Source of the DNA: JACMLD01 sp039919885
GTDB lineage: Bacteria; Bacteroidota; Bacteroidia; Chitinophagales; Chitinophagaceae
Reading direction: 5' to 3'
NCBI GenBank assembly: GCA_039919885.1
Contig: JBDSEV010000015.1
Location: 75,106-139,105, forward strand
Length of the DNA: 64,000 bases
The notes below the pieces were generated by a model. The model was not told where the DNA came from and made no database searches. It saw only the letters and a list, made by a program, of their open reading frames with translations. Below are positions 30,721 to 38,761 of the stretch, piece after piece (position 1 is the first letter of the stretch; each line of letters begins with the position of its first letter). The position numbers and the translations under genes were made by a program.

Positions 30721-32859
30721 TTATTGCTTTATTATTTTCCTGGTAATAATGTCATTGCCCGTTTGCGTTTGTAAAATATAGGTGCCAGTTTTCAATTTAA
30801 AACCAGCCAGGTCTATATTGATTAACTGCCCGTTAACGGTCTTCAAATCTTTGCTGAACACTTTTCGTCCTGCAATATCAAACAATTGTATCCTGCTGTT
30901 GCCGGAAGTTGTTCCGTTAAACACGATATTGAGTTGATCCCCGACCGGGTTATTAATGATCTTCAACTTTGTTGCCTCACCGGTAAACCTTACCGCAACT
31001 GTTTTACTCAATTCACTGCGCAGATCCGTATCAATCTGCCTTAATCGGTAGTAATTAACAGGTGCGCTTATATTATTATCTGTAAATGAATACAGATTAC
31101 CGTTTGGCACATTCGCCGCAGGCACTACTCCAATATTGGAAAACACAATACCATCTGTAGATTTTTCAATGGCAAATTCTTTTGTATTCTGTTCAAAGGA
31201 AGTTTTCCACGAGAGGTAGGCACCCGCATCTTTTCTGACGCCGTTAAAATAATCAAACTTCACCGGTAACAAAGCTGAAAGCACAACCCCATAGTCTTCT
31301 GTTTGCCCATACACCGGGTTATGGCAGGCGCTTGCAATGGCCACCGTTCCCGGATAACCGGGTATAAGATCATCCACCAGCCGCATTCTTAGAACTGTAT
31401 TGGTTACAGCGGTAAGAGGTACTGTAAAACTCCAGCCCACTGTAACAACACTGGCGTTCTGCGGGATCGATGTATTGATGTAAATTTGTTCCGTGGTATT
31501 GTCAAATATGCCATTGTTATTATAATCAATCCACACCCGCAGCTGCTCATAGTTTTGGGCAAGTACAGTGGCAGAAAAATTATACGTACTTCCCCGTTGC
31601 ATAGAAAATACATTCATGCAATTGCTGCTTTTATCAACATAACCCGCATCATCTCCGGCAGCACCTGTTGTGATTGTTTTGTTTGCTCCTGCCACGCTAA
31701 TGATGCCTGCGTAATTGGCACTTACACCAGTTGCGCTGGTTACTGATGCGCAAGCCGCTGCGGGACTTGCATAAGCATTAATTGGATAAGACCCTGTAGC
31801 CATTGAAGTAGCCAGGCTTACCCGGCCGGGCAGGGACATGGCTGCCTGCATGCGTGCTTTTTGTCCAGCAGTGAATAAAGTATAGCTGGACGTATAATTC
31901 ATATAATTTCTTTCCGTATTGATAGAATAGGCGGTACCGGTGCAGCCATTTGTACCGGTTCTGGGGGTAAAGTCTACGATGCCGGCCATCTGGTTATAGG
32001 TAATGGGATCCGTGTCGCAGACGGCGTCTCCGTCAACGCTGCAGCCGCCGGCTGTAACCGGGGCACAGGTAGCCGCGTCGGGCGATCCTTCAAATGGATG
32101 ATATAAATTGAGGGCATGACCTATTTCGTGCGGAAGCGTTTTTTTGCCGGTGCCCATTTGGGTAGCCAGCATCACGGTTCCGTCTCTTGAAGCAGAAGAA
32201 CCCGCAAAATATGCATACCCAGCCACGAACTGACCAGCGGTTCCGTCTTTTGTATCAATCTTATTAACTACCCAGATATTGTAAAAAAAAGCTGGATCCC
32301 AACGATCGAAATTTTTCAAATTTAGATCGCTCACACCCCCGGATAAACTGGAATTAACGCCGTCGCTGGCATAATTGGTCAGTGATGAGCCGTCGATCCT
32401 GTCAATACCGGTAGATGGATTGCAATTGGGGTCCCTGGAAGCCAATACAAATTGAACGTCTATATCCCCTACTCCTGTTGTACCAGGATATGTTCCATTA
32501 AACACCTGGTTTAAATAACTAATAGCCCCGGTAATTTGTGCATCGGATGGATTGTATATCGTGCCAATAGCTCCCCCTGTATGCACCACATGTACTACAA
32601 CGGGAATTGTATACAAAGCAGCGCTTATGCCGTTTTCGCGCAGCGTTTGTTGTGGGGCTGCCCCGCGGTTGCGTATGATGTCCCTGATTTTTGCCTCATT
32701 GTTCAACAGCCTTGCCCGGTAAGCAGGATCATCTTTTAAAAGTTGGGTGTGCATACCATCAAACCCGCAGACGGGCTGCGAAAAGGTTGTTTCAACAACC
32801 AACAGGCATAACGCTGTGATGAAAAGCAGGTGGTTCTTCATATTAAATAAAGAACGCAT
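30721..32859 (-). CDS. Secreted M43-family (pappalysin-like) zinc metalloprotease with GEVED-type and T9SS domains
   Basis: Extracellular protease of 712 aa. A signal peptide (LLFITALCLLVVETTFSQ) is followed by a propeptide, then the catalytic domain (about 85-345) with zinc motif HEIGHALNLYH (244-254) and a Met-turn region NYMNYTSS. About 400-535 is a GEVED-type beta domain (RVWIDYNNNGIFDN ... YGQTEDYGVVL). A linker domain (about 545-630) and the T9SS sorting domain (about 640-712, GTYILQTQTGNDIITRKIIKQ) follow. Met7 (32841) is an equally good start. Likely role: breakdown of external protein. Confidence 0.93.
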   Translation of the reverse strand: MRSLFNMKNHLLFITALCLLVVETTFSQPVCGFDGMHTQLLKDDPAYRARLLNNEAKIRDIIRNRGAAPQQTLRENGISAALYTIPVVVHVVHTGGAIGTIYNPSDAQITGAISYLNQVFNGTYPGTTGVGDIDVQFVLASRDPNCNPSTGIDRIDGSSLTNYASDGVNSSLSGGVSDLNLKNFDRWDPAFFYNIWVVNKIDTKDGTAGQFVAGYAYFAGSSASRDGTVMLATQMGTGKKTLPHEIGHALNLYHPFEGSPDAATCAPVTAGGCSVDGDAVCDTDPITYNQMAGIVDFTPRTGTNGCTGTAYSINTERNYMNYTSSYTLFTAGQKARMQAAMSLPGRVSLATSMATGSYPINAYASPAAACASVTSATGVSANYAGIISVAGANKTITTGAAGDDAGYVDKSSNCMNVFSMQRGSTYNFSATVLAQNYEQLRVWIDYNNNGIFDNTTEQIYINTSIPQNASVVTVGWSFTVPLTAVTNTVLRMRLVDDLIPGYPGTVAIASACHNPVYGQTEDYGVVLSALLPVKFDYFNGVRKDAGAYLSWKTSFEQNTKEFAIEKSTDGIVFSNIGVVPAANVPNGNLYSFTDNNISAPVNYYRLRQIDTDLRSELSKTVAVRFTGEATKLKIINNPVGDQLNIVFNGTTSGNSRIQLFDIAGRKVFSKDLKTVNGQLINIDLAGFKLKTGTYILQTQTGNDIITRKIIKQ

Positions 32860-32883
32860 TAATATTACTTTTATTTAGGCTCC

Positions 32884-32910
32884 AAAAAAAAAGCCCCTCG
32901 CTTGAGGGGC
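32884..32910 (-). terminator. Intrinsic terminator of the DUF3276 gene
   Basis: On the minus strand GCCCCTC / GAGGGGC arms (32904-32910 and 32893-32899) with a 4-nt loop are followed by nine T. It lies 23 bp past the DUF3276 stop. Confidence 0.85.
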
Positions 32911-32933
32911 CAACGTATTTTCTTCAGGTATTT

Positions 32934-33395
32934 TTACCACTTATCTACTTCTTCCGTAGCGCTGGTATTGGTAACATTTGTGCTTATTTCCGGTATTTCC
33001 ACAGGCGCTTCTTCAGCTACAACTGCGGGTGCAGTCTCTATGCCTTCTACGGCAGTGATACCGTTTGAATTGCTTTCCTCACCGTCGTTTTCACCCAACG
33101 GCTGATCATGGTTGAAAGCGTCAAAATCAAAATCAGGCATTAAGTCTGTTTTTACATAATCAACCGCTTCTACCAACCCTTTTATAAATTTATTGAAATC
33201 TTCCTTGTACAGGAAAATCTTATGCCTGTCGTATCCTTCACCTTCAAACTTTTTACGGCTTTCCGTAATAGTCAGGTAGTAATCATTGCTGCGGGTTGCC
33301 CTTACATCAAAAAAATAAGTTCTTCTTTTGCCAGCCCTGATGCGTTTGCTGTAAACGCTTTCAATCCTTTTTTCATTGTTGTTTTCGTACGCCAC
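32934..33395 (-). CDS. PUR-family (DUF3276) nucleic-acid-binding protein
   Basis: A 153-aa protein whose first 95 residues form a PUR-alpha-like whirly domain: YSKRIRAGKRRTYFFDVRATRSNDYYLTITESRKKF then HKIFLYKEDFNKFIKGL. DUF3276 is nearly confined to Bacteroidota; PUR proteins bind single-stranded DNA or RNA. The C-terminal 55 residues are acidic and low-complexity. The start codon is GTG at 33395: no ATG lies upstream in frame, and family members begin MAxENN as here. A good promoter is found 50 bp upstream. The cellular role is not known. Confidence 0.92.
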   Translation of the reverse strand: MAYENNNEKRIESVYSKRIRAGKRRTYFFDVRATRSNDYYLTITESRKKFEGEGYDRHKIFLYKEDFNKFIKGLVEAVDYVKTDLMPDFDFDAFNHDQPLGENDGEESNSNGITAVEGIETAPAVVAEEAPVEIPEISTNVTNTSATEEVDKW

Positions 33396-33444
33396 AGTTG
33401 TAATGATTTTCAGTTTATCGAAATGTTGGTTTTAGAATGCCTTA

Positions 33445-33474
33445 CAAATATAATATTGTTTTAGAACTGGCAAA
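33445..33474 (-). promoter_or_regulatory. Promoter of the DUF3276 gene
   Basis: Minus strand TTTG (33474-33471), 18-bp spacer, TATATTTG (33452-33445). Predicted start near 33440. Confidence 0.7.
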
Positions 33475-33580
33475 ATTTGAAAACTCTTTTCCTGCCTTCA
33501 TTTGAGAAATAACCGATCCGCTACTGCTATTTTGCCGCGTCACCCTGATTACCAATACATTCCTTGCTGTAAGTCTGCGG

Positions 33581-35440
33581 CTATAGAAGTGCTTTACCGG
33601 TGCCTTGCTCCTGCTGTTGCTGCTCATCATACAAACGACGGTAGTAGCCATTACGCAAAAGCAGGTCCGCATGCTTGCCCTGTTCTATTATTTTGCCCTC
33701 GTCCAGCACCAGTATATTGTCAAAGTCGAACAAAGAAAAAATACGATGCGTGATAATAATGGCTGTTTTATTTTGGAGAAAGCGGTACAAATTACTGATG
33801 ATTTCATTTTCTGTTTTGGCGTCTACCGCACTGAGGCAATCGTCAAATATTACCAGGTGCGGATCTTTGATGAGGGCGCGTGCTATCGAAATGCGTTGCT
33901 TTTGTCCGCCGCTGAGTGTTACCCCCCTTTCGCCAATCATGGTTTTGTATTGCTCAGAAAACCCCTTTATTTCATTGTCAACGCTGGCATAAGCGGCGGC
34001 CTGTTCTACCTTTTCAAAAGGCGCGTTACCAAGACCAAAAGTAATATTGCCTGTTACAGTATCGCTGAACAAAAATACATCCTGGGGCACATAACTTATT
34101 TGCTGCCGCAGTGCTTTCAGCTGAATGGCTTTTAAATTATGCCCGTCTATAAGGATGTCCCCGCTGTCAGGATTGTACATCCGCAGCAGGAGTTGCGCCA
34201 CTGTTGATTTACCACTTCCGGTACGACCGATAATAGCTATTTTCTCGCCGGTTTTTATATGGCAGGAAAAATTTTGAATGGCATGAATTCCGGTATCGGG
34301 ATAAGTAAAATTAACCGCATCAAAAACAATATCGCCCTGTAAAACCGGCGCAATTACCCCGGGTGCATCCTGGATAGCTGGTACGGTATCAAGAAATTCA
34401 TTCAGGCGCTTTTGCGAAGCGGCTGCCCTTTGTATCATGCTGGCCGTCCACCCAATGGCGCTTACCGGAAAAGTGAGCATGTTTACGTACATAACAAATT
34501 CGGTGATCGTTCCGGTGGTTACGTCCCCATGTCCCTGCAACGCATACACCCCGCCAATCATAATGGTGAGCAGGGTACTCAACCCTATCAGCAACGCCAT
34601 CGAAGGAAAATAGATAGACTCCACTTTCGACAACCCGATGGCATTGGTTTTATAATCCTCGCTGTTTTTATTGAAAAAACCCATCATGGCTTTTTCCTGC
34701 ACAAAAGATTTTATAACCCGAATGCCCGAATAGGATTCCTGGGCCGTTGTGGTTAAATCAGACAACAGTGCCTGGATGCGTTCGCTTCTTTTATGGATAA
34801 TGTTGTTTACGTAATAAATGGTAACCGCCAAAATTGGCAATGGCGACAACACATACAACGTGAGCATGCCGTTTTCCCGGACCATAAAAAAAATACTGAA
34901 CCCGATCGTAACCGCAAGGTTGATAAAATACATTACAGCAGGGCCGGTGTACATCCTTACCCTGCTAACGTCTTCAGTAATCCGGTTCATCAGGTCTCCG
35001 GTACTATTGCGTTTGTAAAAGGCTGTATCCAATTGCTGGTAGTGCCGGTACACTTCATTTTTTTGATCGTATTCAATCAGCCGGCTCATCACAATAACTG
35101 TCTGCCGCATCAGAAACATAAAAAATCCCCCGAGCAATGCCAATACCAGCAGCGTTATGCCGCAAATAATGATTTTCCTCCCAAAGCTTGAGTTGCTATT
35201 GTCTAACCAGCCAATTATTTTCTGGACAAAGAAATCGTAATTCGCGGAGCGGTTGCTTGTTACTGGTTGTAGTTTTTCTACCGAGCTGCGCACCGATTGT
35301 TCTACTTTATCAACCACATACCCGGATAATTGCGGACTTAGAATTCGAAAGTAGTTGGAAAGTGTAATAAAAATAATGCCCAGCAGCAGGCGCCAGCGGT
35401 ACTTCAGAAAATATTTGTTAACAGCCTTCAGGTGCTTCAT
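33581..35440 (-). CDS. ABC exporter half-transporter (membrane + ATPase domains fused)
   Basis: Type IV ABC exporter of about 619 aa with an N-terminal six-helix domain (about 1-320) and a C-terminal ATPase (about 360-600). Walker A is GRTGSGKST, the signature is LSGGQKQRISIARAL, Walker B is LVIFDDCLSAVDA and the H-loop is ITHRIFSL. Note the unusual Cys after the Walker B Asp pair (DDCLSAVD): the catalytic Glu normally found there is missing, as in degenerate sites of heterodimeric exporters. The start at 35461 is replaced by Met8 (35440, MKHLKAVNKYFLKYRWR). Substrate (lipid, drug or peptide) unknown. Confidence 0.92.
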   Translation of the reverse strand: MKHLKAVNKYFLKYRWRLLLGIIFITLSNYFRILSPQLSGYVVDKVEQSVRSSVEKLQPVTSNRSANYDFFVQKIIGWLDNSNSSFGRKIIICGITLLVLALLGGFFMFLMRQTVIVMSRLIEYDQKNEVYRHYQQLDTAFYKRNSTGDLMNRITEDVSRVRMYTGPAVMYFINLAVTIGFSIFFMVRENGMLTLYVLSPLPILAVTIYYVNNIIHKRSERIQALLSDLTTTAQESYSGIRVIKSFVQEKAMMGFFNKNSEDYKTNAIGLSKVESIYFPSMALLIGLSTLLTIMIGGVYALQGHGDVTTGTITEFVMYVNMLTFPVSAIGWTASMIQRAAASQKRLNEFLDTVPAIQDAPGVIAPVLQGDIVFDAVNFTYPDTGIHAIQNFSCHIKTGEKIAIIGRTGSGKSTVAQLLLRMYNPDSGDILIDGHNLKAIQLKALRQQISYVPQDVFLFSDTVTGNITFGLGNAPFEKVEQAAAYASVDNEIKGFSEQYKTMIGERGVTLSGGQKQRISIARALIKDPHLVIFDDCLSAVDAKTENEIISNLYRFLQNKTAIIITHRIFSLFDFDNILVLDEGKIIEQGKHADLLLRNGYYRRLYDEQQQQEQGTGKALL

Positions 35441-35625
35441 AAAGCAGCGAAGATACAGCAAGCCGGCTAAGCAGGAGAAGCCTTTTGCCAGTAGCCGCCG
35501 CGCGCATGTATTTCGGAAAATGCCAATACATTATTGCCCGATACGGCATGGATAGCCGGGTAATTAATTATGCAGCACGTTATAAAAATAGCATGCATGG
35601 CGGCACCAATACCCGTGTCGCAATG

Positions 35626-36777
35626 CTACCGTTCTTTTATTTTATTCGCCAATATAGCGGGGAATGATCCCACCACTGCTATAATTGCAAATGATAACCG
35701 AAGGCCGGCGGCTTCGGCAATAAATCCGATTAAAGGTGGCCCGATTAAAAACCCCAGAAATGAAATAGAAGATACCGCTGCCAGCGCCAGTCCGGGTTGC
35801 ATGGTACCCGATTTTCCGGCAAGACTGTAAATCAGTGGTACAACGGAAGAAACACCGAGGCCTACCAACAAGAATCCGGTAATGGCAGTGGCCATGTAAG
35901 GAAAAAGAACCGACATCAACAATCCGGAAGCAATGAGGGTGGCGCTCAGTTGCAACACTTTTTTTATACCAAGTTTGGTAACCATATTGTCTCCCAGAAA
36001 CCGACCCGTAGCCATTGCTGCAGTGAATGCAACATACCCAAGGGTGATAAATTGTTTGGGTGCTTGAACGATATTCTGAAAATACACCCCGCTCCAGTCG
36101 GCCATGGCACCTTCGCAAAGCATACTGCAAAACGCAATGAGCCCCAGGTTCAGGATATATCTATCGGGTTTTACGAAAAATGGTTGTTTTTCAGCAATCG
36201 CGGCATCAGTTGGTAGCGTGTATTTATAAAAGCACAGCACCCCCAGCGCGGCAATGAAAAAGATAATGCCAAAATGAATCCAGGGTGCTACTGCTGCTGA
36301 AATCAGCAATGTACCGATGGCTGCCCCACTAAAACCGGCAATGCTCCACAAACCATGGAAAGAGGCCATCACCGATCTTCCGTACATGGACTCTACTGCT
36401 ACTGCCTGGGTATTCATGGCTATGTTAACCAGGTTGGAACCCAGTCCAAAAAGAAACAAAACAAAGACAAGTTGCCATACATTACCGCTAAGCCCCAGCA
36501 ATACCAGTATCGCGGGATAAAATATTGCGGCCGCTACCATTACCCTGCGGCTGCCAAACCGCGCCACCAGCCATCCGGCGAATAATAAGCTCATCATTAA
36601 ACCGGCGGGCAAAGCAAATAAGACGGCACCCAGGCGGGCATCACTTAGCTGCAGCTGTGTTTTAATATCCGGAATACGGCTTGCCCAGGTGGAAAAAGTT
36701 AAACCCGAAATAAAAAAAAATGCGCTTACTGCTATCCGGTAGACCCTTGGTTTTCCCGCAGCAACTGATAAGTTCAT
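35626..36777 (-). CDS. MFS transporter (YbjJ/FucP-related)
   Basis: Inner-membrane secondary transporter of 383 aa with about 12 helices. FFISGLTFSTWASRIPDIKTQLQLSDARLGAVLFALPAG and the loop motif RFGSRRVM are typical of the YbjJ-like branch of MFS permeases related to sugar symporters. The start is 9 bp downstream of the stop of the MgsA-like gene, so the two form an operon divergent from lacI. That arrangement suggests uptake or export of a sugar or small metabolite under LacI control. Confidence 0.9.
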   Translation of the reverse strand: MNLSVAAGKPRVYRIAVSAFFFISGLTFSTWASRIPDIKTQLQLSDARLGAVLFALPAGLMMSLLFAGWLVARFGSRRVMVAAAIFYPAILVLLGLSGNVWQLVFVLFLFGLGSNLVNIAMNTQAVAVESMYGRSVMASFHGLWSIAGFSGAAIGTLLISAAVAPWIHFGIIFFIAALGVLCFYKYTLPTDAAIAEKQPFFVKPDRYILNLGLIAFCSMLCEGAMADWSGVYFQNIVQAPKQFITLGYVAFTAAMATGRFLGDNMVTKLGIKKVLQLSATLIASGLLMSVLFPYMATAITGFLLVGLGVSSVVPLIYSLAGKSGTMQPGLALAAVSSISFLGFLIGPPLIGFIAEAAGLRLSFAIIAVVGSFPAILANKIKER

Positions 36778-36786
36778 AAAATATTT

Positions 36787-37293
36787 TTAATTAATGGTGT
36801 TTAATTTTAAAAATGCCTGCCGGGAAGCATCGGTATTGTAATAAGTACCGGTCCGTACGCGCTGTATGGCGGGTAGCACAGGTACTGAGTGCGTTTTGTT
36901 CATCAGCTGAGACGACAGTACAAAATCTGCTGTTGCCTGGTTAGCGGCAATAATGATATTGCCGGCTACTGCCATATCGTACAGTGCCCTCACCCCGCTT
37001 TCATATTGGGGGGGTTGAACGGCGTCCCAGAAAAAAACAAGGATATCTATCTGCTGAGCGGTAATCCGCGTAGCCAGCTGTTCATTGCCGGCCGAAGCGC
37101 CGTCGTGTAGCCTGGTTACCGGCACGCCGATGGTTCCCTCCAGGATATCGGCCATCGTGCCAGCAGCTATCAGCTCATGATGCTTTAAGACTTCCTGGTT
37201 ATCATAAGACCATTCTATCAGGGATTTGCGGTTGTTATCGCTTGCCACAAAAGCAATGCGCTTAACAACATCTATTTTTCTATTGGTTATCAT
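36787..37293 (-). CDS. Methylglyoxal-synthase-like protein lacking the catalytic residues
   Basis: A 168-aa protein that aligns with MgsA along its length: KRIAFVASDNNRKSLIEWSY, IDILVFFWDAVQPP and NIIIAANQATADFVLSS are unmistakable. Against E. coli MgsA, catalytic-base Asp71 is Asn70 (GPMGGDQQ reads GASAGNEQ), His98 is Tyr97, Asp101 is Gly100, His19 is Ser18, and the phosphate-binding TGTTG reads AGTMA. True synthase activity (dihydroxyacetone phosphate to methylglyoxal) is therefore unlikely. It is coupled to an MFS gene and divergent from lacI; a ligand-binding or regulatory role is a guess. The frame is intact, so it is not a decayed gene. Confidence 0.85.
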   Translation of the reverse strand: MITNRKIDVVKRIAFVASDNNRKSLIEWSYDNQEVLKHHELIAAGTMADILEGTIGVPVTRLHDGASAGNEQLATRITAQQIDILVFFWDAVQPPQYESGVRALYDMAVAGNIIIAANQATADFVLSSQLMNKTHSVPVLPAIQRVRTGTYYNTDASRQAFLKLNTIN

Positions 37294-37615
37294 ACATAAA
37301 ATTTATATTATTCAGCAGGCTCAAACTACTGCCGGCATAACAGTTTATAATTTCATTTTTACGTATGGCAGGCAGCCGGTTAACATACAAAAGTCCTGGT
37401 GTAACCGCAATCGTCGTAAATCGTTCTTCAACTGCTTTGGCAGGCAAGAAGATGGTCAGGTTCCTAAATCAAATACAAATTTAATCATTTTTGTTTAAAC
37501 GATTAAACAAAATTACTATTATCTTCGTTTAAAACTAATTTTTACGGGTGTTCGCTCATTCCGATGGATACTACTTTCATAACTTATTGACTATCAACGC
37601 TAAAATTTCCCGACC
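37294..37615. other. Divergent control region between the MgsA-like gene and lacI
   Basis: Holds a perfect palindrome at 37489-37512, a -7-like TATCTTCG (37520-37527) for lacI and, on the minus strand, a -7-like TAAATTTG (37483-37476) for the MgsA-like gene. The palindrome overlaps or adjoins the -33 region of both. A third half-site CGTTTAAAAC lies at 37526-37535. Leaders would be about 80 nt (lacI) and 180 nt (MgsA-like). No ORF of note. Confidence 0.55.
37489..37512. promoter_or_regulatory. LacI-family operator
   Basis: Perfect 10-bp arms TTTTGTTTAA and TTAAACAAAA around ACGA with the central CG step that LacI-family hinge helices contact. It lies 104 bp before lacI and between two divergent promoter-like elements, as expected for autoregulation and control of the MgsA-like/MFS operon. 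Confidence 0.7.
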
Positions 37616-38635
37616 ATGAATAAAAGAGTTTGTTTAAAAGACATTGCGGCTGCAGTAGGCGTTTCAACGGCGCTCGTCTCTTATGTACTCAATAATAAGA
37701 AAGAAGGAAGGATAAATAAAAACGTAGCAGAGAAAATAAAGGCCACCGCGCAGGCGATGAGCTACCGTACCAACCAGATCGCAAAGAGCCTGAAAACAAA
37801 CCGCACCTACACCATCGGGCTGATACTGGCAGACATTTCCAACCCATTCTCCGCAGCACTGGCCCGTTTTATAGAAGATGAGGCAGCGAAATTTAATTAC
37901 ACCGTCATTTTCGGCAGCTCAGATGAAAATCCGGAGAAATATAAAAAGATCCTCGATGCGCTCGTAAACCGCCAGGCGGACGGATTGATTTTATCACCCC
38001 CGGAGCATGCGGAGCAGCAAATTCTACAGTTGCAACAGCAGCAAATTCCTTTTGTGCTGATAGACCGGTATTTTCCGGGTATAGAAACCAGTTATGTGGC
38101 GCTCGATAATTACGAAGCTTCCTTTAAGGCTACGCAACACCTGATTGATTGTGGACACCGGCGTATCGGGATGATCAATTACGCTTCATCGCTTTTTCAC
38201 CTGGCGGAAAGAACCCGTGGTTACCTCGCCGCGCTTAAAAAAAATGAAATTGATTTTATACCAGCCAACCTGCAGGAAGTAAAGATGCTGGCGTTGCAGG
38301 AAGAAACCGAAAACGCAGTAAGCCAGCTGCTGCAGGCCGGGCTGCCCGTCAGTGCTATTTTGTTTGGCTCCAATGTTATTGCTATGCATGCGGTAAAATA
38401 CATTAACCAACAGCAATACCGTGTACCGGAAGATGTGGCACTCACCTGCTTTGATGAAACCGACGCATTTGATTTGTTTTACGCACCCCTCACCTGCATC
38501 CGGCAACCCGTAAAGCAAATGGGTGAGCTTGCTGTACAAATGTTATTAAGAAAAATTGAAGATACCAGCACCAGCACACAACAGGTTAGTTTGGAGGGAA
38601 CCCTGATTACGCGGGAATCAAGTCGGATAAGTTAA
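37616..38635 (+). CDS. LacI family transcriptional regulator
   Basis: Repressor of 339 aa. An N-terminal helix-turn-helix (VCLKDIAAAVGVSTALVSYVLN, about 5-26) and hinge helix NQIAKSLKTNRTYTIGLILADISNPF are followed by a periplasmic-binding-protein-like effector domain (about 60-335; DGLILSPP, IDRYFP, VALDNYEASFKATQHLI, ALTCFDET). The KEGRINKNVAEKI turn is typical of Bacteroidota members. It probably binds the palindrome just upstream and represses itself and the divergent MgsA-like/MFS operon until a sugar or sugar phosphate binds. The related sites near pgi and the sugar cluster might also be targets. Effector unknown. Confidence 0.93.
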   Translation: MNKRVCLKDIAAAVGVSTALVSYVLNNKKEGRINKNVAEKIKATAQAMSYRTNQIAKSLKTNRTYTIGLILADISNPFSAALARFIEDEAAKFNYTVIFGSSDENPEKYKKILDALVNRQADGLILSPPEHAEQQILQLQQQQIPFVLIDRYFPGIETSYVALDNYEASFKATQHLIDCGHRRIGMINYASSLFHLAERTRGYLAALKKNEIDFIPANLQEVKMLALQEETENAVSQLLQAGLPVSAILFGSNVIAMHAVKYINQQQYRVPEDVALTCFDETDAFDLFYAPLTCIRQPVKQMGELAVQMLLRKIEDTSTSTQQVSLEGTLITRESSRIS

Positions 38636-38761
38636 AAGGGGTTGACAGGTTTAAAAGTCAAAAGGCAAAAGGCAAAACCGGAGGAAAGTAAAGGTCTTAC
38701 GTTTTCGGGTTTGGCCGCGAAACGGATTTTTACGTTTTAATTTTGACTTTTCACTTCGTAT
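38636..38761. other. Gap between convergent lacI and ftsY with a wide inverted repeat
   Basis: AAAAGTCAAAA (38653-38663) and TTTTGACTTTT (38741-38751) are perfect 11-bp arms 77 bp apart, next to the simple repeat AAAAGGCAAAAGGCAAAA. It may fold as a long hairpin that separates the convergent transcripts. No gene seen. Confidence 0.4.

Noticed and set aside
38653..38760. Insertion-sequence remnant in the lacI-ftsY gap
   Set aside because: The inverted repeat is AT-rich, has no target-site duplication or transposase fragment.
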